A stretch of DNA of 64,000 nucleotides from positions 21,232,001 through 21,296,000 of the forward strand of contig NW_024464918.1 in the NCBI RefSeq assembly GCF_017591425.1, written 5' to 3'. Shown in pieces: positions 11,620-23,394 of the stretch; position 1 is the stretch's first letter; each line of letters opens with the position of its first letter. The notes beneath the pieces were generated by a model. It saw only the letters and a program-made list of their open reading frames with translations, searched no databases and was not told the DNA's origin. Both the position numbers and the translations under genes were made by a program. Source of the DNA: Ochotona curzoniae. Lineage: Eukaryota; Chordata; Mammalia; Lagomorpha; Ochotonidae.

Positions 11620-13866
11620 GAAGTACTCTTTCAGCCAGTCCTTTTTCATATTTTCACAAACCTTCAGGTAAATATCCCTAATTACAATTGCTAATTACGG
11701 GTATTTGAAACATGGATCTGATCTTGGAATTCTCCAAAAGGACGGCTCCCAGCCTGGCCATCCCGAACCCAAGAGTGCCTTCTAACGAAATACTCCCTCA
11801 GCCGCCTTCTTCCCTTTGTGGCATGCTCTTACTCACACCCAGCAAGCAAAGCATGGTGACAAAAAAAAAAATACAAAAGTCAGCAGCAACAGAGAGTCAG
11901 CATAAAGAGTGGAGAGGATTATCTTCTACATGAGAAGCAAGGACCCCCAAGTCCCACCAGAACTGGCTCTGCCTCTGCAGGAGATCCACCGATGTGGCTG
12001 CAAACTGAAGACACACCACAATGAAATTCCTAGACTGAGAGTTAAGAAGCCATCCCAGGCATCTGAGGTCTCCCAAGGCTAAGGCTTAAGACTCTCAGAA
12101 ACCAAGAGGAAGAGTGATGGGACAGATGTGATCACAGATTGGGTCATTTGCATGACAAAACTACCGGATATTTAGGTGAATTATTATTATATTTTCTGTC
12201 ATTGACATCATTTAAAATGTGCCTTCCATATTGTTTTTCTAAGTGTTACTGAGTCTGAGATTCTGCCATGTGTCTTATCTATTAAAGTTTCTGTTGTCAA
12301 CTTAACCAAAGAAAACTTTGCTATAAGAGTGACAGTCACTATTATTTCACAATAAGGTTGCAATGTTGCCTTCCCAAAAGTCCACCTAATTGTATTTTTC
12401 TTACCTCCTTTCATTCTTCAACAAACTTATCCCATGTCCCAAATTATGTTATACTTTTAATGATTTAAAACTTTCACTGCCATGCTAATTTGCTTCTCAA
12501 TGATTATGTCTGGTTTGTATAATCACACTTGCTTTTAGGTGTTTGAATTATAATGGTAGCCCACAGCTGGAATTGTAACAAATCTAAATATTTTGTATAT
12601 CATAAATACACTATCACACCATGCACTTACTTTAATCCTCCTGAATGAAAGGTGTGTACAGACACCATTCATTTGCTCTACTAGTAGTGATTGTTTTGAC
12701 CCACAAATATCATCAAACAGAAAACCAATCATTCAAGCATATGCTGTCAACCACTGGCAGAATATTCCAGGACCAAGTTGAGCTTAGTGAGAGTTAGCAT
12801 AATCAGAAATTGGAATGCAGTGCCGCCACTGTGTCAAGCACATCCCAGGATATGCCCAGGTTAACTGGATAGCAGCCTGGTGATGCAAACGCAGGACACA
12901 CAGCCACTACATACACGGAAACGGCACCACTCAGGGCATTTCAATGAGGCACAGTGCCCGCAACAGACGACTAATACTTATAAAGCTTTCTAGGAAAAAC
13001 ACTGAGCTGAACAGAGGTTTGTCTCTTTGCACTCATTTCTGCTTCATTCACATGCAACATATTTGAAATACAAATACAGGAAAAGACGAATAAGGCAAAG
13101 TTCTAATGGCAAGTTTAGGTAGACGAAGTATTGTTTTTCCTTAGAACTACTCACTATCAGGATTAACTGGCCACTGCAGTCTCTTCTGCCTTGCACTGTC
13201 AGCTCTCAAGGCTGTGCCCGTCATACCCACCGTCAGACCTCCCTCACCGTAGCAACCTGCTCCCTAGCTCTGAGTGCTCCAAACCGACGAAACCCTGCCC
13301 CAGTTGGTTCCCGCCAGTTCAGTTGTACTCTTTCCCCTTCCACACCTGCCGGTGCCCACTGCGTGTTTTGTTATAACTATTCAATAAAATTGAATCTAGG
13401 AAAATCATTGTGGTTCTTAGCAAAATCAATTGTGTATTTTGGACAAACTCAATAAAGGTGAGTTGGTAAGAAAAAAAAAGAAAAATACATAACCAGGAGT
13501 CAGATAAAGACACAGATCCCCACATTCAAATGAATTTGCTTATTTTCTGAATCTGCACTTACTGTAAAGTTGTAGTAAAGATGAGAAAAAAACTGGTGAA
13601 ACTACATGGACCCATATTAAAGATTGGCAGATAAATGCATATTTATATATGCCAGATTAAAACCAAATGCTTAAGCTTAAAGAGGCCTGTGTGTCTGATT
13701 TCTAGCACGATTATTTAATTAACTCAACAAATGCCAGGTCCTTCAGACAGCAAGTCTTACTACAGACAAAATTAAAATTGGCTAAACGTAAGATTCTGCA
13801 ATTAGATACTTTAGATCATAGAAGATACAGAGACACAAAAGGTGCTGAGCGTCGAGGCCAAGGGTG
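11620..13866. other. Unique non-coding sequence, 2.2 kb
   Basis: AT-rich, no repeat recognised with confidence and no plausible exon. The interval 12180-12780 is particularly AT-rich. Confidence 0.4.
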
Positions 13867-14228
13867 GTAGCCCGATTTCTGTTGCTATGACAACGTGCCT
13901 AAGGCGGGGTGCTTTGGGAAGGACAGAGCTTCAGTTTGCTCTTTTGGAGCTGGCAGTGTGGTACCATCTGTCCTCCTGGGTCTGCCCCACAGCATGACAG
14001 AAAAGGAGGACGCAAGGTCACGTGACACAGAGCGCCCTTGCTTTATCACACCCCACTTATGAGGGGCACCTGGTGTTGTACAACACCAGGCCCAGCCTCT
14101 CCTGAGGGCAGCGCCCACCCCAGCCTCCTCCCTCCAGCCCCACCTCTTCAAGGTTCCCACAGCACTCAACACCACCACACTGGGGACCAAGCTTCCAGCA
14201 CACAACCCTGGGAGACGAGCCACATCAG
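13867..14228 (-). mobile_element. MaLR (MST/THE1-like) LTR, antisense
   Basis: 'tttctgttgctatgacaacgtgcctaag' at one end, 'cagcatgacagaaaaggaggacgcaaggtcacgtgac' in the middle, and 'ccccacctcttcaaggttcccacagcactcaacaccaccacactggggaccaagcttccagcacac' at the other follow, in order, the antisense of the MST-type MaLR LTR consensus. This is an old ERVL-MaLR relic shared across placental mammals, without coding sequence. Confidence 0.8.
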
Positions 14229-14822
14229 GAGGCCCTGTGGTGGAGGGGCCACAGGCGTAACTGCTGCCTTTGCCAAAAGCTCCGTTCCAGGCAATCGGCC
14301 ACCCTCAGCTGGCCTCATGGCAAGGGGCGGGAATCAAAGACCAGTTTCTTCCCTGCTTGCTTTCCTCCTGGGGCACTGTGGATCATGGCTTCAATTCAAA
14401 TCACTTGTTCATTAGCATGTGCTATTCAGAGATGTCTTAAAACTCTTGGTCATTTTATTTGATGTCAAAATACGCCAAAATATCAATATGGGGAATGTCT
14501 GGATCCAGCATTTGGTATGAGACCATATATTTTTAACATTTTATGCTGCTTATTAAGAGGTCAAGATTTAGTTTTGCTCATTAGTTACCTTTCAAAAAAT
14601 GTTCCGGAGTTATATTGATTTTTTTTAATGAGAAATAATTCTTTCAACTGTCTTAACTGGGCGTGTTTTAGAAAATTCCAGACCATGGCATCATATAAGA
14701 TATTTTTTTAAATTGTGCTGTTCTAAGAGTTGCCCTGAAAAAAATGAGAAATTCATCAGGAAAGGGTTTGATAAGACATTAAATAAATTAGTGAATAAAA
14801 ATCAGACCCTTTTAAATGTTCA
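14229..14822. other. Unique non-coding sequence
   Basis: GC-rich for the first 180 bases, then AT-rich. Nothing recognised. Confidence 0.4.
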
Positions 14823-14990
14823 GGGGCAGGCATTTGGCACAGCCAGTAAGGCGCCCCTTAGGATGTCCCCATGGAAGATCTGGATTGCATCTGTGGCTCC
14901 CAAATACTTGCTGGCCCTAGCCTGGCTGTGGAATTCCTGTTGCTCTGCACCTTTCTCTCTGCTTTTCAAATAAAACTAAGATAACAAACA
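14823..14990 (+). mobile_element. C repeat, partial and internally deleted
   Basis: Head-like 'ggggcaggcatttggcacagccagtaaggc' joins directly to 'ttgctggccctagcctggctgtgg' and a tail 'tctgcttttcaaataaaactaag'. The middle third of the element is missing. Confidence 0.6.
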
Positions 14991-15148
14991 TTTGCCAAAA
15001 AAAAGGGGGAGTGGGGGTGGTACAGAGCTCTGCCTAAAACCGTACGAAGCCAACAGTTTAAAAACCTCCACAAAGTCCCTACATATGCATTTCATCCACC
15101 TCCCATTCATTCCTTCAGCAAAAACCACTTCTTCATAGTAACTATGTA

Positions 15149-15472
15149 GGCCTAGAGTGATGGCTCAGTAACCAAATCCTCACCTTGCACACACCAGGAT
15201 CCCACATGGGCACTGGTTCATGTCCAGCTGATCTACTTCCCGTCCAGCTCCCTGCCTGTGGCCTGGGAAAGCAGCAGAGGATGACCCAAAGCCTTGGAGC
15301 CCTGTACCAGCGTGGGAGACGCAGAAGCAGCTCCTGGATCCCGGCTTTGGATCAGTTCAGCTCCGGCCGTTACAGCCACTTGGGGAGTGAACCAATGGAC
15401 AGAAGCTCTTTCTCTCTGTATCTCCTTCTCTCTGTAAATCTGCCTTTCCAATTTAAATAATTTAATCATAAA
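15149..15472 (+). mobile_element. Lagomorph C repeat
   Basis: Near full length: head 'ggcctagagtgatggctcagtaacc', 'ccttgcacacaccaggatcccacatgggcactgg', 'ccagctccctgcctgtggcctgggaaagcagcag', tail 'ctgcctttccaatttaaataatttaat'. Moderately diverged. Confidence 0.9.
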
Positions 15473-15737
15473 AATTGTTACTATGAGTCAGGTCTGGGGA
15501 ACCCAAGTACATTTTCTTAAAAATGGGTGTTATTTCTAAAAAACCTCTGAGCCGACTTTCTACACTGTTGTCTATCAGGAGGAGAAAATAAAACCCAAAG
15601 ACACAAGTCATGACCAGATTCAGTCATTCGCATTCACACATTCATCACTACCATGATTTCAATGGGCTTCTTATGGGTCACATCCTCAAACACTGGTAAC
15701 CTTGCTAAGAATCACACTGTTCTCTCCCAAAACTGTC

Positions 15738-16016
15738 TGACCTGGTGGGCAGGCCTTTGGCCCCCACACTCTGTAATGACGTGCCTGGGTTCAAGTTTCA
15801 GCTCTATGCCCGACTCCAGCTTCCATTTACTGTGAGCCCTGCGAGGCAGCAGATGGCAGCTGCCCTAGTGGGACCCCTGCAACCCACACAGGAGACCTGG
15901 GTCAAGTTCCTGCTTTCTTGCTTCAGTCTGCAGGTGTGTGTGTGGAGACCTGTGGGTGAAAGTTCTTCATTTCCTGTGTGTGCCTTTCCAATAAACAAAA
16001 CAAAAAAATATAACAT
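15738..16016 (+). mobile_element. C repeat, old subfamily
   Basis: Diverged sense copy with 'gggttcaagtttcagctct', 'gaggcagcagatggcagctg', 'caggagacctgggtcaagttcctgctttcttgcttcagtct' and a tail 'gcctttccaataaacaaaac'. Confidence 0.7.
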
Positions 16017-17059
16017 AGAAATGGCATAGTATAAAAAAATATATATGGATTTCAAAATATTTTCCAATCCTTGAGCAGGTGTTTCTGACTCCACCCAGTA
16101 GTGGGGAAAGGCAGTGTCTGCTTTGGAGCCTACAAGACCCTGAGGCCCCCACTGTCTGCTCCTCCTAAATTCTGCTTTTTCATGGACATTTGGGGAGGGG
16201 GTGAGCCGTTCCTCCAATTTTCACTGGTTTCACTAACCAAAGGCCACTGACATTTCCAGTTGCCTTTTTCAAGCCCTGTCTACAACACGTTGATGTTGGG
16301 TCCCAGAGGATGGTGAAAACATAAGCTTGACATGTATGGCCCTAACATGATCGAACTTGCTTGGACTCCAGATGGTTGTATTTGCTCATGACCCGGTTGC
16401 TCTGAACACAAGAAAGCAAGCAGTACAAGTATATTTTCTATGGAGCTTCATAAATGTTTCATAGTGTACAGAGTGCATAATAAATGTCCCCTGCTCTAAG
16501 TAAATAGCTAATGAGATTTAATTCAACAGATTTGTCAGAAAAGAATAACCCAAAACCTAATTCCTCCCTCATAATAAATGAATGGCTGCCTCCTTGTGTG
16601 AGTGAAGGAAGCCTGAGATCTATTTCAGGTTCCTGCACGTTTGGGTCCAGGTGCTTCCTGATGTTGAAGCAGCCTCACTGACCAGGATCCACTGAATGTG
16701 GCCAAGGTTTTGAGCTTAGCAGTTTTTGAGTTTCTGTATTAAGTGAGAGCAAGCATACCAGGTTTAGTTCAGTTTACTGGAATTCCTAGGAATCTCTAGG
16801 ATTTCCTAACAAGGTAGGGAATAGGAGTATAGCTGCTCAGCTCTTTATATCTATGGGTTTCTCATCAGTGGATTCACCTAACCATGGGTTAAAAATATTT
16901 GGAAAAAAAAGTTGCATCTTTAGTGAGCAAGTAAAGATGTGTTGCCTTTTCACCATTTGTAGGAGGACATTGTGAGCCTGGAAGGCCAGCGAGCACAGGT
17001 TTACAGTTCATTGGGCAGTATTTGCATGAAAATGACCAAATGGCTATCTCTTGCATACC
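16017..17059. other. Unique non-coding sequence
   Basis: No repeat identified with confidence. The stretch just upstream of 17060 could include retroviral sequence, but I see no diagnostic motif. Confidence 0.35.
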
Positions 17060-17327
17060 TGTTGGGAGATAGTTCCCACGGGTTGAGTAAACAGCATGTA
17101 AATGAGAACACCTAGCGTGATGTAAAGACTAAAGGAATTCTAATCTAGAGTGCGATAACAGTTGATGGTTTTGTTTATGAGCTCGATACTTCCTCCCCTA
17201 CCCAATACGGACTTTCAGAGTATAAAGTGTGAGGCCCCTAATAAACTTCGGCTTTGACCATCAGTCAGGGTCCACGCGTGTTATTATCGGCTCCGTGCAC
17301 CAAGTCCGTCGCTGTGGGACAGCGACA
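17060..17327 (+). mobile_element. Short betaretrovirus-like (class II) LTR
   Basis: TGTTGGGAGATAG start and GGGACAGCGACA end give TG...CA termini about 268 bp apart. A TATAAAG box at 17221-17227 is followed only about 13 bp later by AATAAA at 17240-17245. This arrangement, with the polyadenylation signal in U3 just ahead of a very short R region, is known from betaretroviral LTRs. No internal region and no convincing target duplication are visible, so this is a probable solo LTR with tentative edges. Confidence 0.6.
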
Positions 17328-17429
17328 ACCATTCCTCAAATAATAGAGCCACTATTTGCATAACGTGCTCATTGTTACTAGGGATTATACATAAATCTAG
17401 AGATAATGTTAAACACACAAGACTGCTGC

Positions 17430-17745
17430 TACAGCCCAGCAAGTGGAGCCACTGCTTGGGATGCCTGCAGCACATATTCTGGTGCCTAGAATGGAGTCCC
17501 ACCTCTGCTCCCGGTCATGTCTCCTACTGAAGTGCACCCTGGAAGGCAGCAGATGGTGGCTCAAGTACTTGGGTCTCTGCTAGTAATGTGATAAATCAGA
17601 ATGGGGTTCTTGTCTTCTGGCTTCAGCCTGGCCCCAGTCTGGTTGTTGCAGCAGGAAAAGAATCATAGGATGGAAGTGTCCTCGGTATCTCTCTGTGTGT
17701 GTCTATGTGTGTGCCTGTGTGGGTCTTCTTTCTAACCAGGGCCAG
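17430..17745 (+). mobile_element. C repeat, old subfamily
   Basis: 'tgctacagcccagcaagtggagccactgcttgggatgcc', 'ctggaaggcagcagatggtggctcaagtacttgggtc' and 'cttcagcctggccccagtctggttgttgcagc', followed by a TCTG/GT-rich region, match an old C repeat in sense orientation. The tail is lost in a GT-rich stretch. Confidence 0.7.
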
Positions 17746-18261
17746 GGCTGAAAACCTTTCTGCAAGCATATGTAGCTGGGCTCTACCATCCAACCAAATA
17801 GATGTGGCACTCAAGTTTAACCCTGCATGCATTGTCTCGTAATAGCCAACCAGTCTGTGGCAGGTGCCTCACTGCCCTGACCAGCAAGAGAGCCCACATC
17901 TCCATGGGGTGTTTCTTACTGACCCACAGTCTTCAAGAGACTGTTTTTGAATCATTGAATAAACACAACACAATTATACTCAAATAGACCAATGCTATAA
18001 AGAATCCTAGTTCAGTCAGACAACCAGCAGTTTGAATGAGGGAAAATTAAATCGGAATTTTCTGCCTGATAAGTATCTTGAAGTTCTACCCTGTTCATTT
18101 ACATGTAAAAATGGAGGCCCAAAGTAATGATACCAGTGTGCAAGGAAGCTGATCTCATTGCAAAGAAAAGCTGACCAGTCAGGAGCACAGCTGAGTAGAA
18201 TGAAATTTTAGCATATTTAACACTAGATACAGGGGCTTTGGGATTGAATAAGACCTTATTG

Positions 18262-18271
18262 AACAGCTCTT
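18262..18271. repeat. Target-site duplication of the 18.27 kb SINE, left
   Basis: AACAGCTCTT here is repeated exactly at 18602-18611 on the other side of the SINE, the signature of L1-mediated insertion. Confidence 0.9.
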
Positions 18272-18600
18272 TTTTTTTTTAAATTTTATTTTTATTATTT
18301 TTTTTATTGGAAAGGTGGATATACAGAGAGGAGAGAGAGAGGAAGATCCTCCGTCCAATGATTCACTCCCCAAGTGAGCGCAAAGGCCGATGCTATGCCG
18401 ATCCGAAGCCAGGAGCCTCTTCCGGGTCTCCCACGCGGGTGCAGGGTCCCAAAGCTTTGGGCCATCCTCAACTGCTTTCCCGGGCCACAGGCAGGGAGCT
18501 GGAAGGGAAGCAGGGCTCGCCGGGATAGAACCGGCACCCATATGGGATCCCGGGCATGCAAGGTGAGGACCTTAACCACTTGCGCCACCGCGCCGGGCCC
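18272..18600 (-). mobile_element. Lagomorph C repeat, young and full length
   Basis: Antisense full-length copy with a long T/A-rich tail (18272-18310), intact 'ggatagaaccggc' (reverse of the tRNA-like B box) and the head 'cgccaccgcgccgggccc' ending exactly at 18600. It has a perfect 10-bp target duplication and many retained CpGs (cgcgggtg, cgccgggat), both marks of recent insertion. Its sequence type matches the copy at 29170. Confidence 0.95.
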
Positions 18601-18601
18601 A

Positions 18602-18611
18602 AACAGCTCTT
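18602..18611. repeat. Target-site duplication of the 18.27 kb SINE, right
   Basis: AACAGCTCTT, identical to 18262-18271. Confidence 0.9.
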
Positions 18612-18671
18612 CTTAACATGTGTTCTAATTGCAGTGATTATCTTTAACTATCATTGTGTCTCTGTGTCTCT

Positions 18672-18789
18672 TGGTGTGTGCGTGTGCGTGCGTGTGTGTG
18701 TCTGTGTATGTGTGCGTGTGTGTGTCTGTGTATGTGTGCGTGTGTCTGTGTGTCTGTGTATGTGTGCGTGTGTGTGTGTGTGTGTGTGT
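18672..18789. repeat. GT microsatellite with 24-bp higher-order unit
   Basis: Alternating purine-pyrimidine (TG)n interrupted by regular CG, TCTG and TATG variants. An identical 24-bp unit occurs at 18691-18714 and 18715-18738. A 28-bp version with an extra TGTC step follows at 18739-18766, and a fourth unit decays into pure (GT)n. All six frames read through as CV/CA-rich peptides with no coding meaning. Confidence 0.95.
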
Positions 18790-18884
18790 ACACTGTACAT
18801 GTACTGGCAGGTCACTCAGTAGTCAACACCTCGATTTCTTCTTCAAATATCCCCTTCTGAGCCATGACATGGTTTCGTTTATGC

Positions 18885-19076
18885 GGATAGCCATACAGAT
18901 ACTCAGATACATGACAGGCGCTAGAAAGGTAGATAACCAGATAAACAGATCCCTTCTCAACCTCCTGGCTAAAATCAGAGATCGGTAGATGATTGATTAC
19001 AGATAAATAACGGATAATAGATGACAACCAGCTGATCGTAAGTGATGGGGAGATATATGATAGTAGGTAGATACAC
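18885..19076. repeat. Degenerate GATA/AGATA-rich tract
   Basis: Repeated 'agata', 'gatag', 'agataa' and 'tagatga' words across about 190 bp suggest an old, decayed GATA tetranucleotide repeat adjoining the GT microsatellite. Confidence 0.55.
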
Positions 19077-19079
19077 AGC

Positions 19080-21337
19080 TTTGCCAATTTCTAATAGTAA
19101 ATGAGCAGATTAGAATGTCTAGAGACAATTACGTTTTTTTTTTTAATTTCAAATATTGCATGGTTTCTTAAGATTCACAATCTGCAAGTGGTTGTAAAAT
19201 CCTCAGCTTTTCCTACGGAAATGTCAAGGCTGTGAACTAACTACAACCGTGACACAGTAACCAAACAGCACATTGCAATACAGAACCTCATCTCTGGTTC
19301 TTACAGATTTCATTCAAACCCAAGGCTGCTCTGGGCTGGAGAGTGAAAGGCGTCAGAAGGTCAGGTGTTTCAAGGATCAAACTTTCTATTGTTCTTTGAA
19401 TCAGAGGCTGTGAGTGGAGAGCTTTGCATAAGAATTAGTCCTCTTCCTTGCACCAAGTCAGCTATTTTCAGCTCAGCCCAGCAATCTTCGATTTCGTGGT
19501 TTGTAACTATGGCAATAAGATTAAACAGCATTCAGTAAAATTCATCTTACAAAGTAGTCTGGGAGGGTGGCTGTGATGAAGGAGCAATGCTAAGTACCAG
19601 GAATTGAGAGGGAAATTAAACTGAGTTTTGTAATACTCTTCAAAATAATCCCCAAAGTCTTCCAGGGCCAGACAGCTGTCTGTGAGGTGCAGAGAACCAG
19701 GGAGCTACCGGCCCTGCGTCAGCCATCACACCCTCCAGCTCGCCTCTCCGCCGGCATGCCAAGCCCTGCACCTGTGAGCGCCCAAGTGTCTGCAGGCTGA
19801 CCACAGACTTTGATCTGGGACTTTTTATACCAAGTAACAGTCAAATCCATTTCAAACACCTTCATTACAGTACACAGCTCATTACGTTCTAGAAAAATGT
19901 TTAGCTGCAAGCCCCAGGCCATGTTATAACGAGGACATGCGTGCAGAGGGGCATACACGCTCTACAACATATCTCCATATTTCTAGGCAATAGCGTAGCC
20001 ACTACTGCTTCCAGTAGGAAGCAGGCACTGACTTTCAGCTTTTAAAAACGCTTCCCTCAAGTTCCAAACCATCTGCCGTAAAACATAGTTTTCATCTTGT
20101 CACACCATTAATGCCTTTTCTTTCCTACTGGTAGCCTAATTAAAAGAAAACTGTGCATACAGATGCAGAGGAGGAGCAGGCAGCTTAGTAAGGCAGCTAC
20201 GTGTGTGTACAGATACACAGAGACAATTTCTGCTCAAAATAGACTAGACGATTCCATCCAAGCAGTTCTGGAGCACACTCCCATCATACCCATTGCTGGC
20301 TTAGACAGAGACTCAAGGGCACGGCTCAGCGGGATTTGTGCTTGTTCCTCTAACTCCACAAACACGGGAAAATGGCCATTACTTCTCGCAGCACCATTTC
20401 AGCTCTGCAATCTCCACGGTTTATCAACACCCAGGCGACCCTCCCTGACATATGTGACATAACACTACAAACAGATGTGACACACTGTCAGCTGCCACTG
20501 GTCTTTCTCTCTAATTATGAATTCTTGCTAAAAGCCAGTAACAGGGAAATTACCTCACTTGGCACGTAAGATTTGATGCATTTCTCTGCTGTTGGAAATG
20601 CAACAGTGTTTTTTGCTGTCATAATCAATGATTACAAAGGAACTGTTTAAAAGGGCAGATGGAAACAAACATATATTGGCAAATAAATAATCTTACTCAA
20701 TTTCCTGCTACTTAAGTACAGCTTCCTGAATTTCTGAGAAAATACAGGCATAGTGAGGAATTGGGCTGCTCTTCAAATGGAAGGAGTGTTACTAAGATAA
20801 AACAGACTTCCATGCATCCTAAATACTGTTACCTGAAACTACCGCAGAATAAGACTCAACAGCATTTTTCATCGGATATGAATATATTAGAGGGATCCCT
20901 GGAAAGAAAACACTTGTTATGTAAAAGACACACTGAATCCATGGGTGGATAATATGGAATGACAGCCAAGGTCTTGCACTGGGGACAAACTCTAGAAACA
21001 GTGTCCCATCTGCATAATCCAGGGTCAGCTCAGACATGCAAAGCAAGTTCAAGCTCGAGCCTGGTCCTCCTGTGCCTGTCACTCACAGCCCTGGGGTCAA
21101 GGGGCATAGACGATGTTATCAGGAGAACAGAGGAAACTCATTACTCACCAAGGATGCTGTTGCAAATTGCTCCATGCAGATGAGCTGGCTCTGTAACCCA
21201 TCCACAAATGTTACAAGGAAACACAAGACGCCAACTCATGCCCACAAGGGGAGAGGCTCAGAAAGTGCACCAAGCCTCAGTCACGTTATGCAGGCTTAGC
21301 TTATAAAAGTATGCAGTACACTTCTAAGATAATGGTA
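19080..21337. other. Unique sequence, 2.25 kb, with motif-rich core
   Basis: No recognised transposable element across the whole stretch, which is unusual for this window. AT-rich parts alternate with short palindromes and developmental transcription-factor-like motifs near 20440-20660. No exon is convincing. Confidence 0.45.
20440..20660. promoter_or_regulatory. Candidate non-coding regulatory element
   Basis: Within about 200 bp: CAGCTG E-box (20489-20494) next to a TGTCA half-site, TAATTA homeodomain core (20512-20517), and TAATCAATGATTA followed by ACAAAG (20622-20639), an inverted homeodomain/PBX-like arrangement abutting a TCF/SOX-like site. The sequence is repeat-free. This is motif clustering only and function is inferred. 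Confidence 0.3.
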
Positions 21338-21632
21338 ACCTTTAAAGATTTGTTTGCTTGAAAGGTAGAGTGACAGAGAAAGAGGAGAGACAGAAATAGT
21401 TCATTCCCCACATGACCCCAGGGTCTGGTGATGGGCCAGGCCAAATGCAGAAGCCTGGAACCCTATCTGAACCTCCCACATGGGCAGCATACACCGAGGA
21501 CTTGGACCTCTTCCACTGCCTTCCCAGACACATCAGCAGAGGGCCAACAGCTGGGACTTGAACTGGGGCTCCAAAATGCGATGCTGGCATCCCAGGCAGC
21601 AGCTTCGCCTGCTAGGTCATGACACCTGTTGC
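21338..21632 (-). mobile_element. C repeat, old, antisense
   Basis: 'gatttgtttgcttgaaaggtagagtgacagagaaagag' (reverse tail), 'gatgggccaggccaaatgcagaagcctgg', 'cacatgggcagc', 'cagctgggacttgaactgggg' and 'cagcagcttcgcctgctaggtcatgacacc' are in the expected antisense order. Confidence 0.85.
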
Positions 21633-22805
21633 TGAGACAGGGTGGGTGGAGGACCTCGGCCTGCTGACTGCCATGAACCCCTCAGTATCGGGGCCTCTGA
21701 CATGCACTCACCTCCACCCTACCCCTAGCCCTTCCTTCCCTCCTAAATCGCAGGCAGGGGCTTTCTCTGAAGGCTGCCATCCTGTGTCCCCCACAAGAGG
21801 AACACAGAGGAAGCTAACCCAGAGTAGATGGCACACTCTACACCCTGGCCAGCTTGGTCTCAGGCTACGCTCCATCTTCAAGTCCATTCAGTTACACTGC
21901 AAACAGCTTGCTCTTCCCTAAATCTCCTCTCAGAGCCCTCTTCCCTCTCCCCGTGAAGAGGGGATTTAAGCTCCCACCTCTGGTACTTGCTTGAATTACA
22001 CACTTCATGTGACTCCTGTACATCCACGCATGAACGCATTTCTTCAAACCTTCTTCTGCTAATTCGCCTGCTGTCTATTCCACAGACTCAGATGACTGAA
22101 CCTTCAGATAGTGAAAGCAAAGCTTTTTTCATCCCTGAATTTGCATGCAAGAAAACAGTTTTGCTCTGCCTGTCTCCCTAACCTCGGAGCTGAGTTCCCG
22201 GCATCTTGTATGAGTAGCAGCAGAGGGTGGAAACACAACACGGTGATGACGTTAGACGAGGGGTCTTGGGAGTGGAGGTCAGATTGCTGGCCCGGAGCCT
22301 CCAGGACTGGCCGCTGGGCCTCTGAAAGATGCACAGGTTCACCCCTGGCTTTTGCCCCATGATGTTCTCGGCACAGCTTCAGGCTCCGTGAACAAGGAGG
22401 CCACAGTGGACAAGGCCTCCTGTCCCTGCACTCCAGAGCCATGAACAGCATACACCGTTCTTCACAAAATTATCTGCCTTGGGAATCTCATCATGGTTAC
22501 AGAAACACCAACTCACTAACTAGTGTCAAAAACTCATTTCAGGCAGGATGTTCGTGTTGGATATAAATGAAGAACACAGTAACTTCAGTTCTAAAGCCTA
22601 AATGTTGCCGTGAATGAATTGGTTTCTGCAATGATTTTATGCACAAAGAATGAAATGACTTTGAGTTGGTACAAAGTAGAAGATCTGAGGTGAAATCTAT
22701 CCATTGGTTTGTTTGTAAACACATACCAATGACTTGAAGTAAAGCACAAAACAGCAGTAAAATAGTGAGGAATATGAGCTTTAAATACAGAAACAATCAG
22801 GTCAG
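21633..22805. other. Unique non-coding sequence
   Basis: Mixed composition, no repeat recognised, only short overlapping open frames. Confidence 0.4.
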
Positions 22806-23105
22806 CATGTGGCACCATGGAGTTTAAACCACCACTTGGAAAAAACTGCTGGTTTCAGGACTGTTTCATTTCCCATGCAACCACCTCCAGTGCACCAAGA
22901 GGACAGCAGAATATGACCCTGATGCTGGAGCCCGTGCTCTCCCACATGGGAGACCAGCACGGAACGTCTGGATGGCAGCTTCAGTTGGTGCATGGTGGGC
23001 ACTGTGGCTGTTCGGGGAATGAACCAGCAGATGGAAGATCTCTCTCTTTCTCTCTCTCCCTTTTCCTCTCTGATGCTCTGCCCTTCAAATAACTAGAAAA
23101 GACTT
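22806..23105 (+). mobile_element. C repeat, old
   Basis: Degraded head, then 'cccacatgggagaccagcac', 'ggcactgtggctgttcggggaatgaaccagcagatggaagatctctctctttctctctc' and tail 'ctctgcccttcaaataactagaaaaga'. Confidence 0.75.
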
Positions 23106-23394
23106 TTAAAAGAGGGAGAAGGAAATGGTAGTGGTCTAGAACACATATTTACTAGGAGGCAGATAAACAGATACAGCCTTCTATCACTGCTGACTAATAA
23201 AAAGCAAAGAAAAAATCGGTCTCCCTGCCCCATTGGTTGGTAGCATCTTCTCAGCATGCAAACATGTTTGCCATTTGGAAAGAGATACATTTCCTTTTTT
23301 GAAAGATGATCCAATGAACTGCCTGCTACATTCCAAACCTTTTTACAAAGCTGTAAATTTCTATGAGAGTCAGAAAATTACAAAGTAATAGCTT

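Noticed and set aside
18691..18790. CRISPR-like regularly repeated unit
   Set aside because: Units are directly adjacent GT-type sequence without unique spacers, in mammalian DNA; it is a microsatellite.
18556..18988. Cys/Val-rich open frames over the GT repeat
   Set aside because: They are translations of a (TG)n microsatellite in several frames at once.
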